DNA of 64,000 nucleotides from Bubalus kerabau. Its lineage: Eukaryota; Chordata; Mammalia; Artiodactyla; Bovidae. A program made the position numbers and the translations under genes. Every line of letters begins with the position of its first letter. Position 1 is the stretch's first letter. Below, one piece after another: positions 9,936 through 22,379 of this stretch. The DNA lies in the NCBI RefSeq assembly GCF_029407905.1, contig NC_073624.1:114824001-114888000 (forward strand), read 5' to 3'. Below the pieces are notes generated by a model, which saw only the letters and a program-made list of their open reading frames with translations, did not search any database and was not told the origin of the DNA.

Positions 9936-10900
9936 GTTTAAAAGACAACTCAGTAGAATTCAGATGAATGTTTGGAAGTTCCTGGATTCACTAAGCCCCC
10001 ATGTGAGGTTCTATAAATAGTCTGGTGAATTCAGTACAACATAACTTCCTATGTTCTTATAATCACTCTGCCCTCCTGTGCTTGGCATTATTCTCAACAC
10101 CACATTCTTTGGTCCCACCTATCACTTTCAATGTTACTACATTCTTACTCTAAGACCAACAAGCATGGATTCCTCAGGGCAGTGCATGAGCTTTAACTCT
10201 GGCTCTCAGTCTCCTGGTTTATAATTACTTTGAGACCATGGTTTCTTGTAAGCAAATACAGTTGTCTTAATCCCCTTCAAACCTCCCTGGATACCACTGA
10301 CTCTTTTTGTTTCCTAAACTCAACAATAGCCAGCCCTATAGGTCTTTATAATATTATAAAGAATCATCAGAAATTGTCCCAATAGGTCATCCATGAACCA
10401 CCATTCCCATCACGACATGCAGAGGGTAAGCCTTCCAGAATCTATAATTCTCAGCGCTGTATATAATCCTCAAAGTATCTCAAATACATGTTTCATAAAT
10501 TTTTATTTTGTGATATGTCATTAGAAGAAAATACAGTTTTGATATGTTTAATGCTATAATACATTTGTTTTAATATTCAACCACAGTTTTGTGTTAGATT
10601 TGTACTCAAAATTTCAAAACTAATTAGAAAGACAAAGCTAACATGCCTCAGAAATAACAACAAAAATAATTTGCCTTTAAGAAGGTAGCTAATGGGCTCT
10701 CATAATTTAAATACTTTGCAAAACAAACAAAAGGAACAATCTCTTGTTTGCTTACTTGACCAATAAACCTTTGCTGTCTCCAGAGTTTGTTCTGAGACCT
10801 CATTTTCTTTACAGAAATGGAAGAGCATGATCCTCTCTTTCTGAGTAATCTCTTCCATTTCTATTGTTTCAACCAACAAACCATTGCTAAGTCAATGTTC
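9936..10900. other. unassigned intronic sequence
   Basis: No gene; partly pyrimidine-rich (10060-10320), which may be further L2 remnant, but unassigned. Confidence 0.4.
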
Positions 10901-11340
10901 CCAGGTCCGTATAGCTGTCCCTGACCTTTCCTCTGGGCTCTAGAGCCTCATATTAGGTATCACCATCTACAAGTCCCAGTGAAATATCAAATTCATAAAG
11001 GCCAAAGCTAAACTTCTTTCTCTGCGTCTCCTTCTCATGTGTTTCTACCACAGCATTATTATTTTTTTTCCTTATTAAAAGACATTACCACAAATGAGCC
11101 AGCAAAACTAGAAACATGATGATTTTTTGGCCCTTATCTCCAAACAGCCCAAATCCATTTTCCTCATCCTACCCTCATGCCTACTAGCATTAAACTGTTC
11201 AAACCCCTTCTCTCAAAGAATATCTTTTCTCTATGTTGTCATCAAGGTCAAGTTCCCAATTTATAAATAGCATCATCTTTCCTCTGTTATAAAATTCCCA
11301 AAGCAACTCCCTTTACCTTGGAGAAAGAACAGTCAGCTCC
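10900..11340 (+). repeat. L2-like remnant
   Basis: Segments such as AAGGCCAAAGCTAAACTTC and AAATGAGCCAGCAAAACTAG follow the order of the L2 3' third. Very diverged; low confidence. Confidence 0.4.
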
Positions 11341-12056
11341 TAGACGGAGCATCCAGAGACACATAAATTGACCTCTGCCTTGTTCCCTATCCTATCATCA
11401 AACCCTGTGACAATTTAAACCCAGAGCTGTAATCAATTGCTTGGTACTCCTGTCATTAAGAAGTGGGGTCTTGGGCTCCTCAGGATTCACCGTGAGGGGT
11501 GGCAGCATCTGCTGGGTTTCAGTTTTGAGAGCCCTCATTCACATTTGGAGGCCAGAAATCGCTGAGGGCTGTGTCATTTCTTGTTTGTTGATATGGCAGG
11601 AGATGGTTTCTTTTCACACAGCAACCATACCTACCAACTATATTTACTACAGGCAGCCTTAAAAGCCTTGTCTCTTCTGACCTCACTCTTCAACCAGGCT
11701 CTACTGTGAAATTTGGGGAGATAAAACATCAGAAAATTAGAAAAGCCAAGCACTGAGGTCCTGCTACTGGCTGTTGGCTCCACTGCTCCTGATAAAGTTT
11801 GAGACATTGGTTGTCATCTAAACAGCAAAGAAAACAAAAATACAAGCCCAGTTATCAGCAGACAGGATTACCACCTCACTCAGCCTTGCCCGTCAGAGGT
11901 GGGGAAAAGAAACTGAGCACAAATCTCACCCTATTCAAAGCTTACACAAACCACTGGACCAACCTTAGGAGGGCAGAAACCAAAAGGAAGAAAGAATTCA
12001 ACCTTGAAGCCTGGGAAAAGGAAACCTCAAATATAGTAAGTTAAAAAAAAAAAATA

Positions 12057-12950
12057 ATGAAAAGGCAGAGAAATGCTACACAAATGAAGGAACAAACTAG
12101 AAACACAAAAGTCCAAATAAATGAAGAGGAAATAGGCAAACTACATGAAAAAGAATTCAGAATAATGATAGTAAAGATGATCAAAAACCTTGAAAACAAA
12201 ATGGAGAAAATGCAAAAATCAATTAATAAAACTTAGAAGAATTAAAGAATAAACATACAGAGACAAACAACACAATTACTGAAATTAAAAGCACTCGAGA
12301 AGGAATCAATAGCAGAATATCTGAAGCAGAAGAATGAATCAGTGAGCTGGAAGATAAAATGATAGAAATAACGTCTGAAGAGCAGAATAAAGTAAAAAGA
12401 ATGAAAAGAACTGAGGATAGTCTCAGAGACCTCTGGAACCATATCAAACACACCAACATTCGATTTATAGGGTTCCCAGAAGAAGAAGAGAAAAAGGATA
12501 TGAGAAAAATTTTGAAGAGATTATAATTGAAAATTCCCCAACATGGAAAAGAAAATAGTCAATCAAGTTCAAGAGGCATAAAGAGTACCATACAGGATAA
12601 ATCCAAGGAGAAACACGCCAAGACACATACTAATCAAACTAACAAAGATTAAACACAAAGAATAAATATTAAGAGCAGCAAAAGAGAAGCAACAAGCAGC
12701 ATACAAGGGAAACCACATAGACTAAACAGCTGATCTTTCATCAGAAATTCTGCAGGCCAGCAGGGAATGGCAGGATATATTTAAAGTACTGAAAGGGGAA
12801 AATCTACAAGATTACTGTACCAGGCAAGGATATCATACAAAATTGATGGAGAAATAAAAAGCTTTTCAGACAAGCAAAAGTTAAGAGAATTCAGTACCAC
12901 CAACTAGCTATACAACAAGGGTTAAAGGGACTTGTATAGTCAAGAAATAC
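12057..12950 (+). pseudogene. L1 ORF1 remnant
   Basis: Starts ATGAAAAGGCAGAGAAATGC (M K R Q R N A T Q M K E Q), a typical L1 ORF1 start, and continues with the coiled-coil part (SELEDKMIEI-like, purine-rich) and the basic C-terminal part near 12480-12900. A stop interrupts the frame after about 60 codons (AAAACTTAGAAG at 12228 on) and there are further frameshifts. ORF1p is the RNA-binding chaperone of the L1 particle. This copy cannot make it. Confidence 0.75.
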
Positions 12951-12997
12951 AAGAGAAGAAAGAAGATCTACAAAATCATTCCCAAACACTTAAGAAA

Positions 12998-15210
12998 ATG
13001 GCAAGAGGAACATATATATCAACAATTACTTTAACTGTAAACAAATTAAATTCTCCAGCCAAAAGACACAGACTGACTGAATGGATATGAAAGCAAGACC
13101 CATATATATGCTGTCTACAAGAAACCCAATTCAGTCCTAAAGACACATATAGACAGAAAGTAAGAGGATGGAAAAATATATTCCATGCAAATGGGAAGCA
13201 AAAGAAAGCTGGAGTAGCAATCCCTCAATAATGTTGAGCAATAAACCTCAACAAAATTTTAAATAAACCTTAACATAAAGAAGATTACAAGAGATAAGGA
13301 AGGACACTACGTAATGATCATGGGATCAATCAAAGAGGAAGACATAACAATTGTAAATATCTATGAATCCAACATAGGAGCACCTCAATGCATAAGACAA
13401 ACACTAACAGACATAAAAGGAGAAATTGAAAGTAACACAATAATAGTAAGAGACTTTAACACCCCACTCACACCCATGGACAGATCATCAAAACAGAAAA
13501 TTAATAAGGAGACACAAGTCTTAAATGATACATTAGATGAGATGGATATCATTGATATCTTCAGGACATTCCATCCAAATGCAGAAGAATACACCTTCTC
13601 AATTGCAGATGGAACGTTCTCCAGGATAGGCCACATCTTGGGACACAAATCTAACATCAGTAAATTTAAGAAAACTGAAATCATATCAAGAATCTTTTCT
13701 GACCACAATGCTTTGAGACTAGATATCAATTACTAGAAAAGAAAAACTGTAAAAAACACAAACACATGGAGATTAAACAATACATTTCTAAATAACCAAC
13801 AGGTTACTGAAGAAATCAAAAGGGAAATAAAAAAATTTCTAGAAACAAATGACAATAAAAACATGACAACTAAAAACCTAAGGGAAGCAGAAAAAGCAGT
13901 TCTAAGAGGGACATTTATAGCAATACAATCCCAGCTCAAGAAACAAGAAAAACATCGAATAGACAACCTAACTTTACATCTAAAACAACTGGAAAAAGAA
14001 CAAAACCCCCCAAAATTAGTAGAAGGAAAGAAATCATCAAGATCCGAGAAGAAACAAATGAAAAGGAAATGAAACAAACAAGAGTAAAGATTAATAAATC
14101 TAAAAGCTGGTTCTTTGAGAAGATAAACTAAATTGACAAACCTTTAGCCAGACTCACCGAGAGAGACGAATCAAATCAACAAAATTAGAAATGAAAAAGG
14201 AGAGATTACAACAAACAATGCACAAATACAAATGATTATAAAAGACTATTATGAACAACTATATGGCAATAAAATGGATAACCTGGAAGAAATGGACAGA
14301 TTCTCAGAAAAGTTCAATCTTCCAAGACTGAACCAGGAAGAAATAGAAATTATGAACAACCCAATTGCAAGCACTGAAGTTGAAGCTGTGATCAAAAAAC
14401 TCCCCCAAAACAAAAGCCCAGGACCAGATGGCTTCACAGGAGAATTCTATCAAACATCTTGGGAAGAGCTAATGCCTATCCTTCTAAAACTCTTACAAGA
14501 AATTTCAGAGGAAGGAACACTTCCAAACTCAGTCTATGAGGCCACCATCACCCTGATACCAAAACCAGACAAAGATAACACAAAAAAAGAAAACTACAGG
14601 CCAATATCACTGATGAACATAGATGCAATAAACCTCAACAAAATTTTAACAGAATTTAGCAACACATCAAAAAGCTCATACACCATGATCAAGTTGAGTC
14701 TATTCCAAGGATGCCAGGATTCTTCAATATACACAAATCAATCAATGTGATACACCATATTAACAAATTGAAAGACAAAAACCATATGATAATCTCAATA
14801 GATGCAGAAAAAGCCTCTGACAAAATTCAGCATCCTTTTATGATGAAAAGTCTGCAAAAAGTAGGCATAGAAGGAACCTACCTCAACATAGTAAAGGCCA
14901 TATATGATAAGCCTACAGCAAACATTATTCTCAATTGTGAAAAACTGAAAGCATTTCCCCTTAGATCGGGAACAAGGTGTCCACTTTCACCACTATTATT
15001 CAACATAGTTCTGGAAGTCCTAGCTATAGCAGTCAGAGAACAAAAAGAAATAAAGGAATCCTGACTGGAAAAGAAGAAGTAAAGCTCTCAGTTTGCAGAT
15101 GCTATGATACTACACATAGAAAATCTTAAAGGTAGTATCAGGAAATTACTAGAACTAATCAGTGAATTTAGCAAAGTTGCAGGATACAAAATCAATACAC
15201 AGAAATCACT

Positions 15211-15254
<44 letters not shown>

Positions 15255-16850
15255 TACTAACAATGAAAAATCAGAAAGAGAAATTAAGCAATCAATCTCA
15301 TTCACCATTTAAATAAAAAGAATTAAGTATCTAGGAATATACTTACCTAAAGAGACAAAAGAACTATACACAGAAAATTATAAGACATTGGTGAAAGAAA
15401 TCAAAGATAACATAAACAGATGGAGAGATATTCCATGTTCCTGGGTAGGAAGAATCAATATTGTGAAAGTTACTATACTACCAAATGCAATCTACAGATT
15501 CAGTGCAATCCCTGTCAAATTACCAATGGCATTTTTCACAGAACTAGAACAAAAAATTTCCCAATTCATGGAAAAACAAAAGACCCTGAATAGCCAAAGC
15601 AGTCTTGAGAAAGAAGAGTGGAGCTGGAAGAATCAACCTTTCTGACTTCAGATTATACTGCAAAGCTACAGTCATCAAGACAGTATGGTACTGGCACAAA
15701 AACAGAAATATAGACCAATGGAAGAAGATAGAAAGCCCAGAAAAAAAAACCATGCACCTATGGGTACCTTATTTTTGACAAAGGAGGCAAGAATATACAA
15801 TGGGCCAAAGGCAGCCTCTTCAATAAATGGTTCTGGGAAAACTGGACAGCTACATGTAAAAGAAGGAAATTAGAACACTTCCTAACACCATACACAAAGA
15901 TAAACTCAAAGGATTAAAGACCTAAATGTAAGACCAGAAACTATAAAACTCTTAGAGGAAAGCATAGGCAGAACACTCAATGACATAAATCAAAGCAAGA
16001 TCCTCTATGACCCATCTCCTAGAATAACAGAAATAAAAACAAAAGTAAACAAGTGGGATCTGATTAAACTTAAAAGCTTTTGCACAGCAAAGGAAACTAT
16101 AAGTAAGGTGAAAAGAAACCCTCAGGATGGGAGAAAATAATAGCAGATGAAACAACTGACAAAGGATTAATTTCCAAAATATACAAGCAACTCATACAAC
16201 TCAATACCAGAAAAACAATCGAATCAAAAAATGGGAAAAAGACCCAAACAGACATTTCTCCAAAGAAGACATACAGATGGCTAATCAAACAGATGAAAAG
16301 ATGCTCAACATCATTCATTACTAGAGAAATGCAAATCAAAACTACAATGAGATATCACCTCACACCGGTCAGAATGGCCATCATCAAAAAGTCTACAAAC
16401 AATAATTGCTGGAGAGGGTGTGGAGAAAAGGGAACCCTCTTGCACTTTTGGTGGGAATGTAAATTGATACAGCCACTACGGAAGACAGTGTGGAGATTCC
16501 TTAAAAAACTTGGAATAAAACCACCATATGACCCAGTAATCCCACTCCTAGGCACATACCCCGAGGAAGCCAAAATCGAAAAAGACATATGTATCTCATT
16601 GTTCATGGAAGCACTATTTACAATAGTTAGACCATGGAAGCAACCTAGATGTCCACTGACAGATGAATGGATAAAGAAGTTGTGGTACATATATGCAATG
16701 GAATATTTTCAGCCATAAAAAGGAATGTCTTTGAGTCAGTTCTAATGAGATTGATGAACCTAGAGCCTATTATACAGAGTGAATTAAGTCAGAAAGAGAA
16801 AGATAAATATCATATTCTAACACATATATATATGGAATCTAGAAAAATGC
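12998..16850 (+). pseudogene. L1 ORF2 remnant (endonuclease and reverse transcriptase)
   Basis: ORF2 normally encodes an AP-type endonuclease, a reverse transcriptase and a Cys-rich end. Here the endonuclease N-half is scrambled near 13230-13290. The C-half is open at 13314-13736 with FNTPLTPMDR and SDHNALRLDI. The active-site Asp in the RIDHIL motif is Gly (RIGHILGHK). The RT begins with PGPDGFTGEFYQ (14420 region) and YRPISLMN (about 14600), then shifts frame near 14700. The catalytic FADD box at 15092-15103 reads FADA, so the second metal-binding Asp is lost. The Cys-rich region near 16400-16500 (CGEKGTLLHFWWEC) is present. Many other stops occur. Dead on several independent counts. Confidence 0.85.
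15212..15245. repeat. (TA)n microsatellite in L1 ORF2
   Basis: Pure TA run of about 15 units replacing the normal L1 codons after CTTGCAT; likely length-variable. Confidence 0.9.
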
Positions 16851-17106
16851 TTCTGAATAGTTTATTTACAGGGCAGCAATGGAGAAACAGTCATAGAGAA
16901 TATACTTATAGACATGGGGAGAGGGAAGGAGAGGGTGAGATGTATGGAAAAGTAACATGGAAATTTACATTACCATATGTAAGATAGATAGCCAACGGGA
17001 ATTTGCTGTATGGCTTGGGAAACTCAAACAGGGACTCTGTATCAACCTGGAGGTGTGGGATGGGAAGGGAGATGGGAGGGAGGGTCAAAAGGGAGGGGAT
17101 ATATGT

Positions 17107-17166
17107 ATCAGATCAGATCAGATCAGTCGCTCAGTCGAGTCCGACTCTTTGCGACCCCATGAATCT
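17107..17166 (-). mobile_element. BovB 3' fragment inside the L1 3' UTR
   Basis: (ATCAG)n tail repeat followed by GTCGCTCAGTCGAGTCCGAC and CGACCCCATGAAT, reverse BovB end of only 60 bp. The L1 3' UTR resumes with CTAATTCATGTTGAGG. No clear target duplication, and a few L1 bases seem replaced. Confidence 0.82.
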
Positions 17167-17269
17167 GGCTAATTCATGTTGAGGTTTGAAGAAAACAACA
17201 AAATTCTGTAAAGCAATTATTCTTCAATTAAAAAATAAACTAATTTTAAAAAGTAAAATAAATGATAAA

Positions 17270-17690
17270 AAAAGAAGTGTGGTCTTTGTCCCACCCACTG
17301 TCCCTTTGAAGATGGGTGGTCTTGTCACTCCTTCGATCAGTAGGCCATCATGTTTGAAGTACAATGTCCCTGAGATGCCCATGCTGGTGAGGATATATGC
17401 TGTCACTATTGCAATTAAGCTGCTGGACCAGTGAGTGAAAAAGTCACCTTGGAAGTGATTCTCCAATCAAAGATGTTTTGCCTCCTACCAGTCTGTGACA
17501 TGCCAGTCATTCCACCCTTTCCTGTGAAAGTCCCAGACACAGTGGAGTAGAAAGAAGCTTTTCCTGCTGCTCCCTGTCTGACTCCTAAGCTTACATTATC
17601 CATGAGTATAAGAAAATCATTATCACTTTGGGCCAAAATATTTTATACAGCAAGAGATACCTAGAACACATTTCTACTTTCACTTCCTCC
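17270..17690 (-). repeat. ancient mammalian interspersed repeat, class unclear
   Basis: On the minus strand the words CTAGGTATCTCTTGCTGTAT and GAGAATCACTTCCAAGGTGA, in that order, are typical of an old repeat common in mammalian introns. I cannot name the family with confidence. Confidence 0.4.
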
Positions 17691-17932
17691 TAGGCCAAAA
17701 AGTGGCAGCTTCCTGAATGTGCAATGGCATCCTTCACCAGTGCCTTTGTTTGGACTCCGGTAGTCTGTTGTAGTAGTCTGCACACCTCACCAAACCATCT
17801 GTTTAAACATTTAGGTTCTCTATTAGTTGGTGGGTGATGTGCAAGATTAAAGCATTGGCAGATCTCAGCTGCGCATCTAGCATAATTCTTGGTGCATAGA
17901 GGGGGCTGAATCTTTATTTGCTGAAAGGTCAC
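17690..17932 (-). other. unidentified 80-codon open frame
   Basis: A minus-strand frame of 80 codons beginning MTFQQIKIQP and containing CLNRWFGEVCRLLQQTTG. It is not recognised as any protein. There are no splice sites in phase with NAV3 and no promoter. It is adjacent to an ancient repeat and may be the fossil of a transposon or retroviral protein, or pure chance. It is listed because its composition (Cys, Trp, no low complexity) is more protein-like than the other chance frames. Confidence 0.25.
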
Positions 17933-17934
17933 AT

Positions 17935-19639
17935 ATGAGCTTTCAAATCACCAATAAAAAAGCACATTGTGCTCTAAGGTAATATACGAAAGATCATTAG
18001 AACAGTATTGTTTTTCATTAAGCCATATGGTATTCTTGGACTGTGCCCAACTGCATAGTGACTAGCTCACCAAAACATAAAAATAAGACATAAAAACAGT
18101 AATTTTTAAAATAGATGTACTTAATATAAATAACTGAATAGACTATGTTAACCAGAGAAATTTTCATATCATGTAGGTTTTTACAACTCATCTATATTAA
18201 GAAACCTTATACAAAACTATCTTAGAATCAACCATCTTTCCTCCCTTTAGTCTATATAACTTTAGGCTTGGAGTCACACAAATATTATAAGAGTGGAAAT
18301 CCCTATACAAAATCCCTCTCAGTCAGACCTTTAGTACTGTATTCCCAAAGAAAGGGAAATGATGCTTAATCATAAGATCAAATTGTTCTCTTAACAACAC
18401 TATTCCCAAGGAGCCAAAGAGGAATACAAAGAAACAAATTTTATAACAGGAGGTGAGACATTTCTTGGGCATAAATTTTGGTGGAATTTTTTACCTCCAA
18501 ATTTTACCTTTCTTTTATAAGACAGTATCAAGTGAAGAAGATAGGAATTATTTCCTTTCAAATTTACTAAATAAGGCTTGAGAGAAATCAGGTATAAATT
18601 ACCCAAGATGTACTATAATTAACACATTGCAAGAAAGTTTTAAACTAGGATTCTTATACAAAATAACAAACACCGAAGACAATAGGGCACATTCCCTAAA
18701 ATTTTTTAAGACCGAGATAGCTTGAAATATATTTCCTTATATATCCTATGATATAGAAATATAGAAAAATATAGAAATATAAAAATATAGAAATGAAACC
18801 AGATCTTCAGAATAAATATTATTTAAGCCAAATTCTTCCTTTAGTAGATACAGTTTCCCTTCTGTAGGATCATTGTGCAATGTTATAAAATGATAACTGA
18901 CAAGGTAATAGCTCTAAAAAAGAAGAAAGTGTTCAGACACTTCTGCAAAATATCTTTTGTACCTTATTCAAAAATATTTAAGACATTTTGTAACAACTAC
19001 TCACTTCAGAGCATTTTTTAAAATATATTGTCCCTACAAATAAATTTTGCTGAGACGTCACTAAAAACAGTTATTGCCTAATCCATAAATGAGTCAGAAA
19101 CTTAGCCTTCATCCACATGTGTTTCTTTTTAGCAGCTGGGTGGCTGAAATATCATCCTGATTACACATGAGACAGGTTACTGTGATAACTTATCCCATTA
19201 GTGAAATATGGTATGTAAATATCTTACAACCTCTGTCTAATCTTAAATTTCAGCTGACAGTTAATAAGGCCACCTGCATGGTCTGCTTTTGTGGGATCTC
19301 AAAACAGTAACTACAGAGAGAGATGCCTGGATAAGATATTACTGCATCAAAGTCTCATGCTCTTTTAGGAATGCAGGACTTCAAGATAAAGGAGAACTCA
19401 GGAAACCAGGCTCATATTTCTCTCACAATGTTACCAGAAATTAGATTTTCCACACTGCTTTTACTTACATGTAGCTCAAAACACTATGCTGCTGCATGGA
19501 TCTTTTCCATTTACAACTTTTAGTGTGGAGGAAAATTATATCCCAATGCATTCAGTGCTCCATTCCAAAGGTCCATTTTAATGCAACTACCTCAAAAAAA
19601 CAAAAACTGGACTCTCAATACTGCTAGATAAAACTATTT
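17935..19639. other. unassigned intronic sequence
   Basis: No gene. AT-rich with an ATAGAAATATA-type short repeat at 18750-18795. No repeat family recognised. Confidence 0.5.
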
Positions 19640-20045
19640 TTAAAAAATTAATTATTGTTTTCTGTTGGAGTATAGTGGATTTCATGTTGTCCTAGCTTTA
19701 GGGGTACAGCAAAGTGATTCAGCCGTATGTTAATATGTATAAATGTGTGTTAGTCATTCAGTCATGTCTGACTGTTTGTGACCCCATGGGCTGTAGCCTG
19801 TCAGGCTCCTCTTTTCATGCAATTCTCCAGGCCAGAATAGTAGAGTGGGTAGCCATTCCCTTCTCCAGGGGATCTTCCTGACCCAGGGATCGAACCTGGG
19901 TCTCCCACATTGCAGGCAGATTTACTGTCTGAGTCATCTAGGAAGCCCCTTTTATATATATTAAGGAATCTGAAAACTAATGTGTATTTATAGAAAAGAC
20001 CCTGCAAAGTAATTTTCAGATTATTTTATATATATATTGGTTATT
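19640..20045. repeat. old L1 fragment, split by a SINE
   Basis: Wording GTTGGAGTATAGTGGATTTC, GGTACAGCAAAGTGATTCAG and, beyond the SINE, TTTCAGATTATTTTATAT and GGTTATTAC, collinear with a common old L1 3' UTR segment. Confidence 0.55.
19744..19948 (-). mobile_element. Bov-tA SINE
   Basis: Reverse copy: tail at the left (TTAGTCATTCAGTCATGTCT), head at the right (TCGAACCTGGGTCTCCCACA). It lies inside the old L1 fragment. Confidence 0.85.
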
Positions 20046-20714
20046 ACTATTTTAAGCAAAAAATAAAATAACAAATGTTGGCAAACTCTACCCTGAGGAG
20101 TGAAAAATCTGGATTATTTAATACTTCTGAACATTTAAAAAGAATTGTAGTATGCACAAAATATGTTAGCAAATTATTTCTTAGTATGCACATTCATGAA
20201 AATGACATGTAAAATAATTATATAAATGTTTGAAGGTTCTATGAGAAAGTAGATGTCAAGGAGTCCTTGCAATTGAGCTCTTCTCAATTTACTGCAAAGC
20301 AAATATGAGCATCAGTACAGAAAGTCTCACATTGTTCAGGGGTGACTGGGGTCTCAAAACACTTCTGATGGTGGACTCTGATCCAGAGTCCTCCCTGCAG
20401 TGTTGTGTTTATACATCTTTTGAGACTGAGAGGTCAACCAGAAAGATGTGGGTGCAGGAGGGTGGCATGGTGTGGGCAATGAGGGTGGCCAGAGGCAGAA
20501 GCACAGGGCATGGAATATGAAAAGGAAAACAGTGACAAGTGAGCTTCGCAATGAAGAAAAACTCTTGACCCATGGCAAGACTATCTCAGCTGCAGAAACA
20601 TGCAAGTCCCTCAAGTTCAGTTCTTTGCTTATTTTGTCATCCTCTGATTATAATTTGGCTTTCTCCGTACACCTTATGGCAGGAAAGTATTCAATGGTCA
20701 TGCTGCAATGCTTG
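20046..20714. other. unassigned intronic sequence
   Basis: No gene. Overlapping short frames on both strands at 20305-20717 lack any known motif. Confidence 0.45.
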
Positions 20715-20965
20715 TGACAGCCGCGTTTGTCCACTGTAAGGCAGTAAGTTGAATCTCTGATACACAGATGTTAGGATAAAACAGATTAATACATAATCAT
20801 TGCATATGCTATAAAACTGCAGATAGAATTATCAACTCTATGACAGTCGCGTTTGTCCACTGTAAGACAGTAAGTTGAATCTCTGATACACAGATGTTAG
20901 GATAAAACAGATTAATACATAATCATTGCATATGCTATAAAACTGCAGATATAATTATCAACTCT
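20715..20965. repeat. 126-bp tandem duplication, two copies
   Basis: Unit 1 is 20715-20840 and unit 2 is 20841-20965, both starting TGACAG(C/T)CGCGTTTGTCC. I count three differences: C/T at 20721, G/A in the AAGGCAG/AAGACAG word and G/T in AGATAGAATT/AGATATAATT. About 98% identity implies a recent event. Not a known transposon; both copies derive from unique intron. A Bov-A SINE sits at the end of unit 2. Confidence 0.9.
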
Positions 20966-21088
20966 CCATTTGTTCAGTCACTAACTCATATCTGACTCTT
21001 TGCAACCCTATGGACTGTAGCGCACCAGGTTCCTATATCCAGGGGACTATCCACACAAGAATACTGGAATGGGTTGTCATTTCCTTCT
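20966..21088 (+). mobile_element. Bov-A monomer SINE
   Basis: Single diverged monomer (TTCAGTCACTAACTCATATC to TGTCATTTCCTTCT). TSD TCAACTCT at 20958-20965 and 21089-21096. Confidence 0.8.
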
Positions 21089-21096
21089 TCAACTCT

Positions 21097-22035
21097 ATAT
21101 TACCAATGCCCTAGTCGAGAAGAGAGTGTTCCAGAAATAGCAAAGATTGAATAGAACGAAAAATTTCTAGTGTTTGGGAGACAAAGTTCATACAATACAT
21201 AAACAGGATATCAAAATGTCCTGGAGTAAAATATTCAAGAAATAAATCACAAGTTAATTATTCTGAGTCATGGCTCTGTGATGATACATGAATATGTTTG
21301 GTAATTATAACACCAAATTATGAAACATTGGTTTATATTGTTTTTATCTAGACATTTATGTCACAAAGAAAACAAGTCTTAAATTCTCTAAATTAGGAGT
21401 AAGTCTAATAATTTAAAAGATACATTCTCACAGTTCCCTTGGGAAGGTAGAGCATAATTGTGATGTTTTCATTTTCTCCCTGGGTAAGTTCAGCTAATTG
21501 ATTTTCATTTATTTAAAGAAAATAATAAAGTTATTAGAATGAAGAATTATTCTGTCAAAGAACGTGATGCCATAACATGTTGATAAAAAATAATCAAGGT
21601 TTAAGCTCATAACATCAAAGGATATCATTACAGATAAAGGGGGCCATCAATGACCAGGAGGCTAAAACAGATTTTGGGCAACTGAAAATAAATGAAGTAT
21701 TTTTGATGGAGAACACACAGCAGGGGATGCCTCATCCTACTATACACATGGGGGGGGGGGTTCAGTCTGTAAGAGTGAGGGGTGCTGTCAGCCCATAAGA
21801 GAGAGGGAGGCTGGACTAGGAAACTGCAGATGAGATGAAGGAGGTACAAAAAGAGGGAGATTAATCAAATACTTATGTCAATTACTATTGCTGCTCACTC
21901 TATGACCAGACATAAACAAACCAACTAGTTGACCAAACAAACAAGAAACAAGTTTAATTATAACAACTAAATAATTCCAGAGAAAAGATGCTGGCAAAGA
22001 GGGGTCCCTCAATTTATAATATCCCTCTAGAGCGA
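21097..22035. other. unassigned intronic sequence
   Basis: No gene. Contains an 11-G homopolymer at 21750-21760; otherwise AT-rich. Confidence 0.5.
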
Positions 22036-22135
22036 CATTAAATGAGCCATGGCCTGTTCTTTTACTGAAATGTATTACTCAGCCATTAAGAGTAAAATAA
22101 TACCATCTGCAGCAACATGGCATATTATAGTTTCC
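22036..22135 (+). repeat. L1 ORF2 3'-end fragment
   Basis: ATGTATTACTCAGCCATTAA and CATCTGCAGCAACATGG match the end of mammalian L1 ORF2. About 100 bp and old. Confidence 0.6.
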
Positions 22136-22379
22136 CATTTCTCCTGGAATAAAATCCACAGTTCTTATAATGGCAACGGGGTCATACTACCTGATCTTTC
22201 TCTGAAATGTATCCTACTCTTCTTCTATGCCCTTCTTCCTGATATAGCCAAATTGGGTTATTTCCTCTTCTTGAAATAAAAAAAAAAAAAAAACAACAGA
22301 TAGACTCCTAACTCAAGGTCTTAGCTCTTGTTCTTCTGTCTGCCTGACACTCTCTTCCATAGGATAACTGCAGAGCTAG

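Larger units (their letters stand above)
11700..17260 (+). mobile_element. L1 LINE, nearly full length, inactive
   Basis: About 5.5 kb L1 in plus orientation (antisense to NAV3): 5' UTR part (11700-12056, including ACCTCACTCAGCC), decayed ORF1, decayed ORF2, 3' UTR (GACATGGGGAGAGGG onwards) and an A-rich end near 17250. The 5' border is uncertain. ORF2 is broken into many frames, and two catalytic residues are changed (see the ORF2 entry). A 60-bp BovB fragment at 17107 interrupts the 3' UTR, and an AT microsatellite has grown at 15212-15245. Confidence 0.88.

Noticed and set aside
21750..21760. G run as a quadruplex element
   Set aside because: A single 11-G homopolymer without further G tracts nearby; more likely a slippage-prone run.
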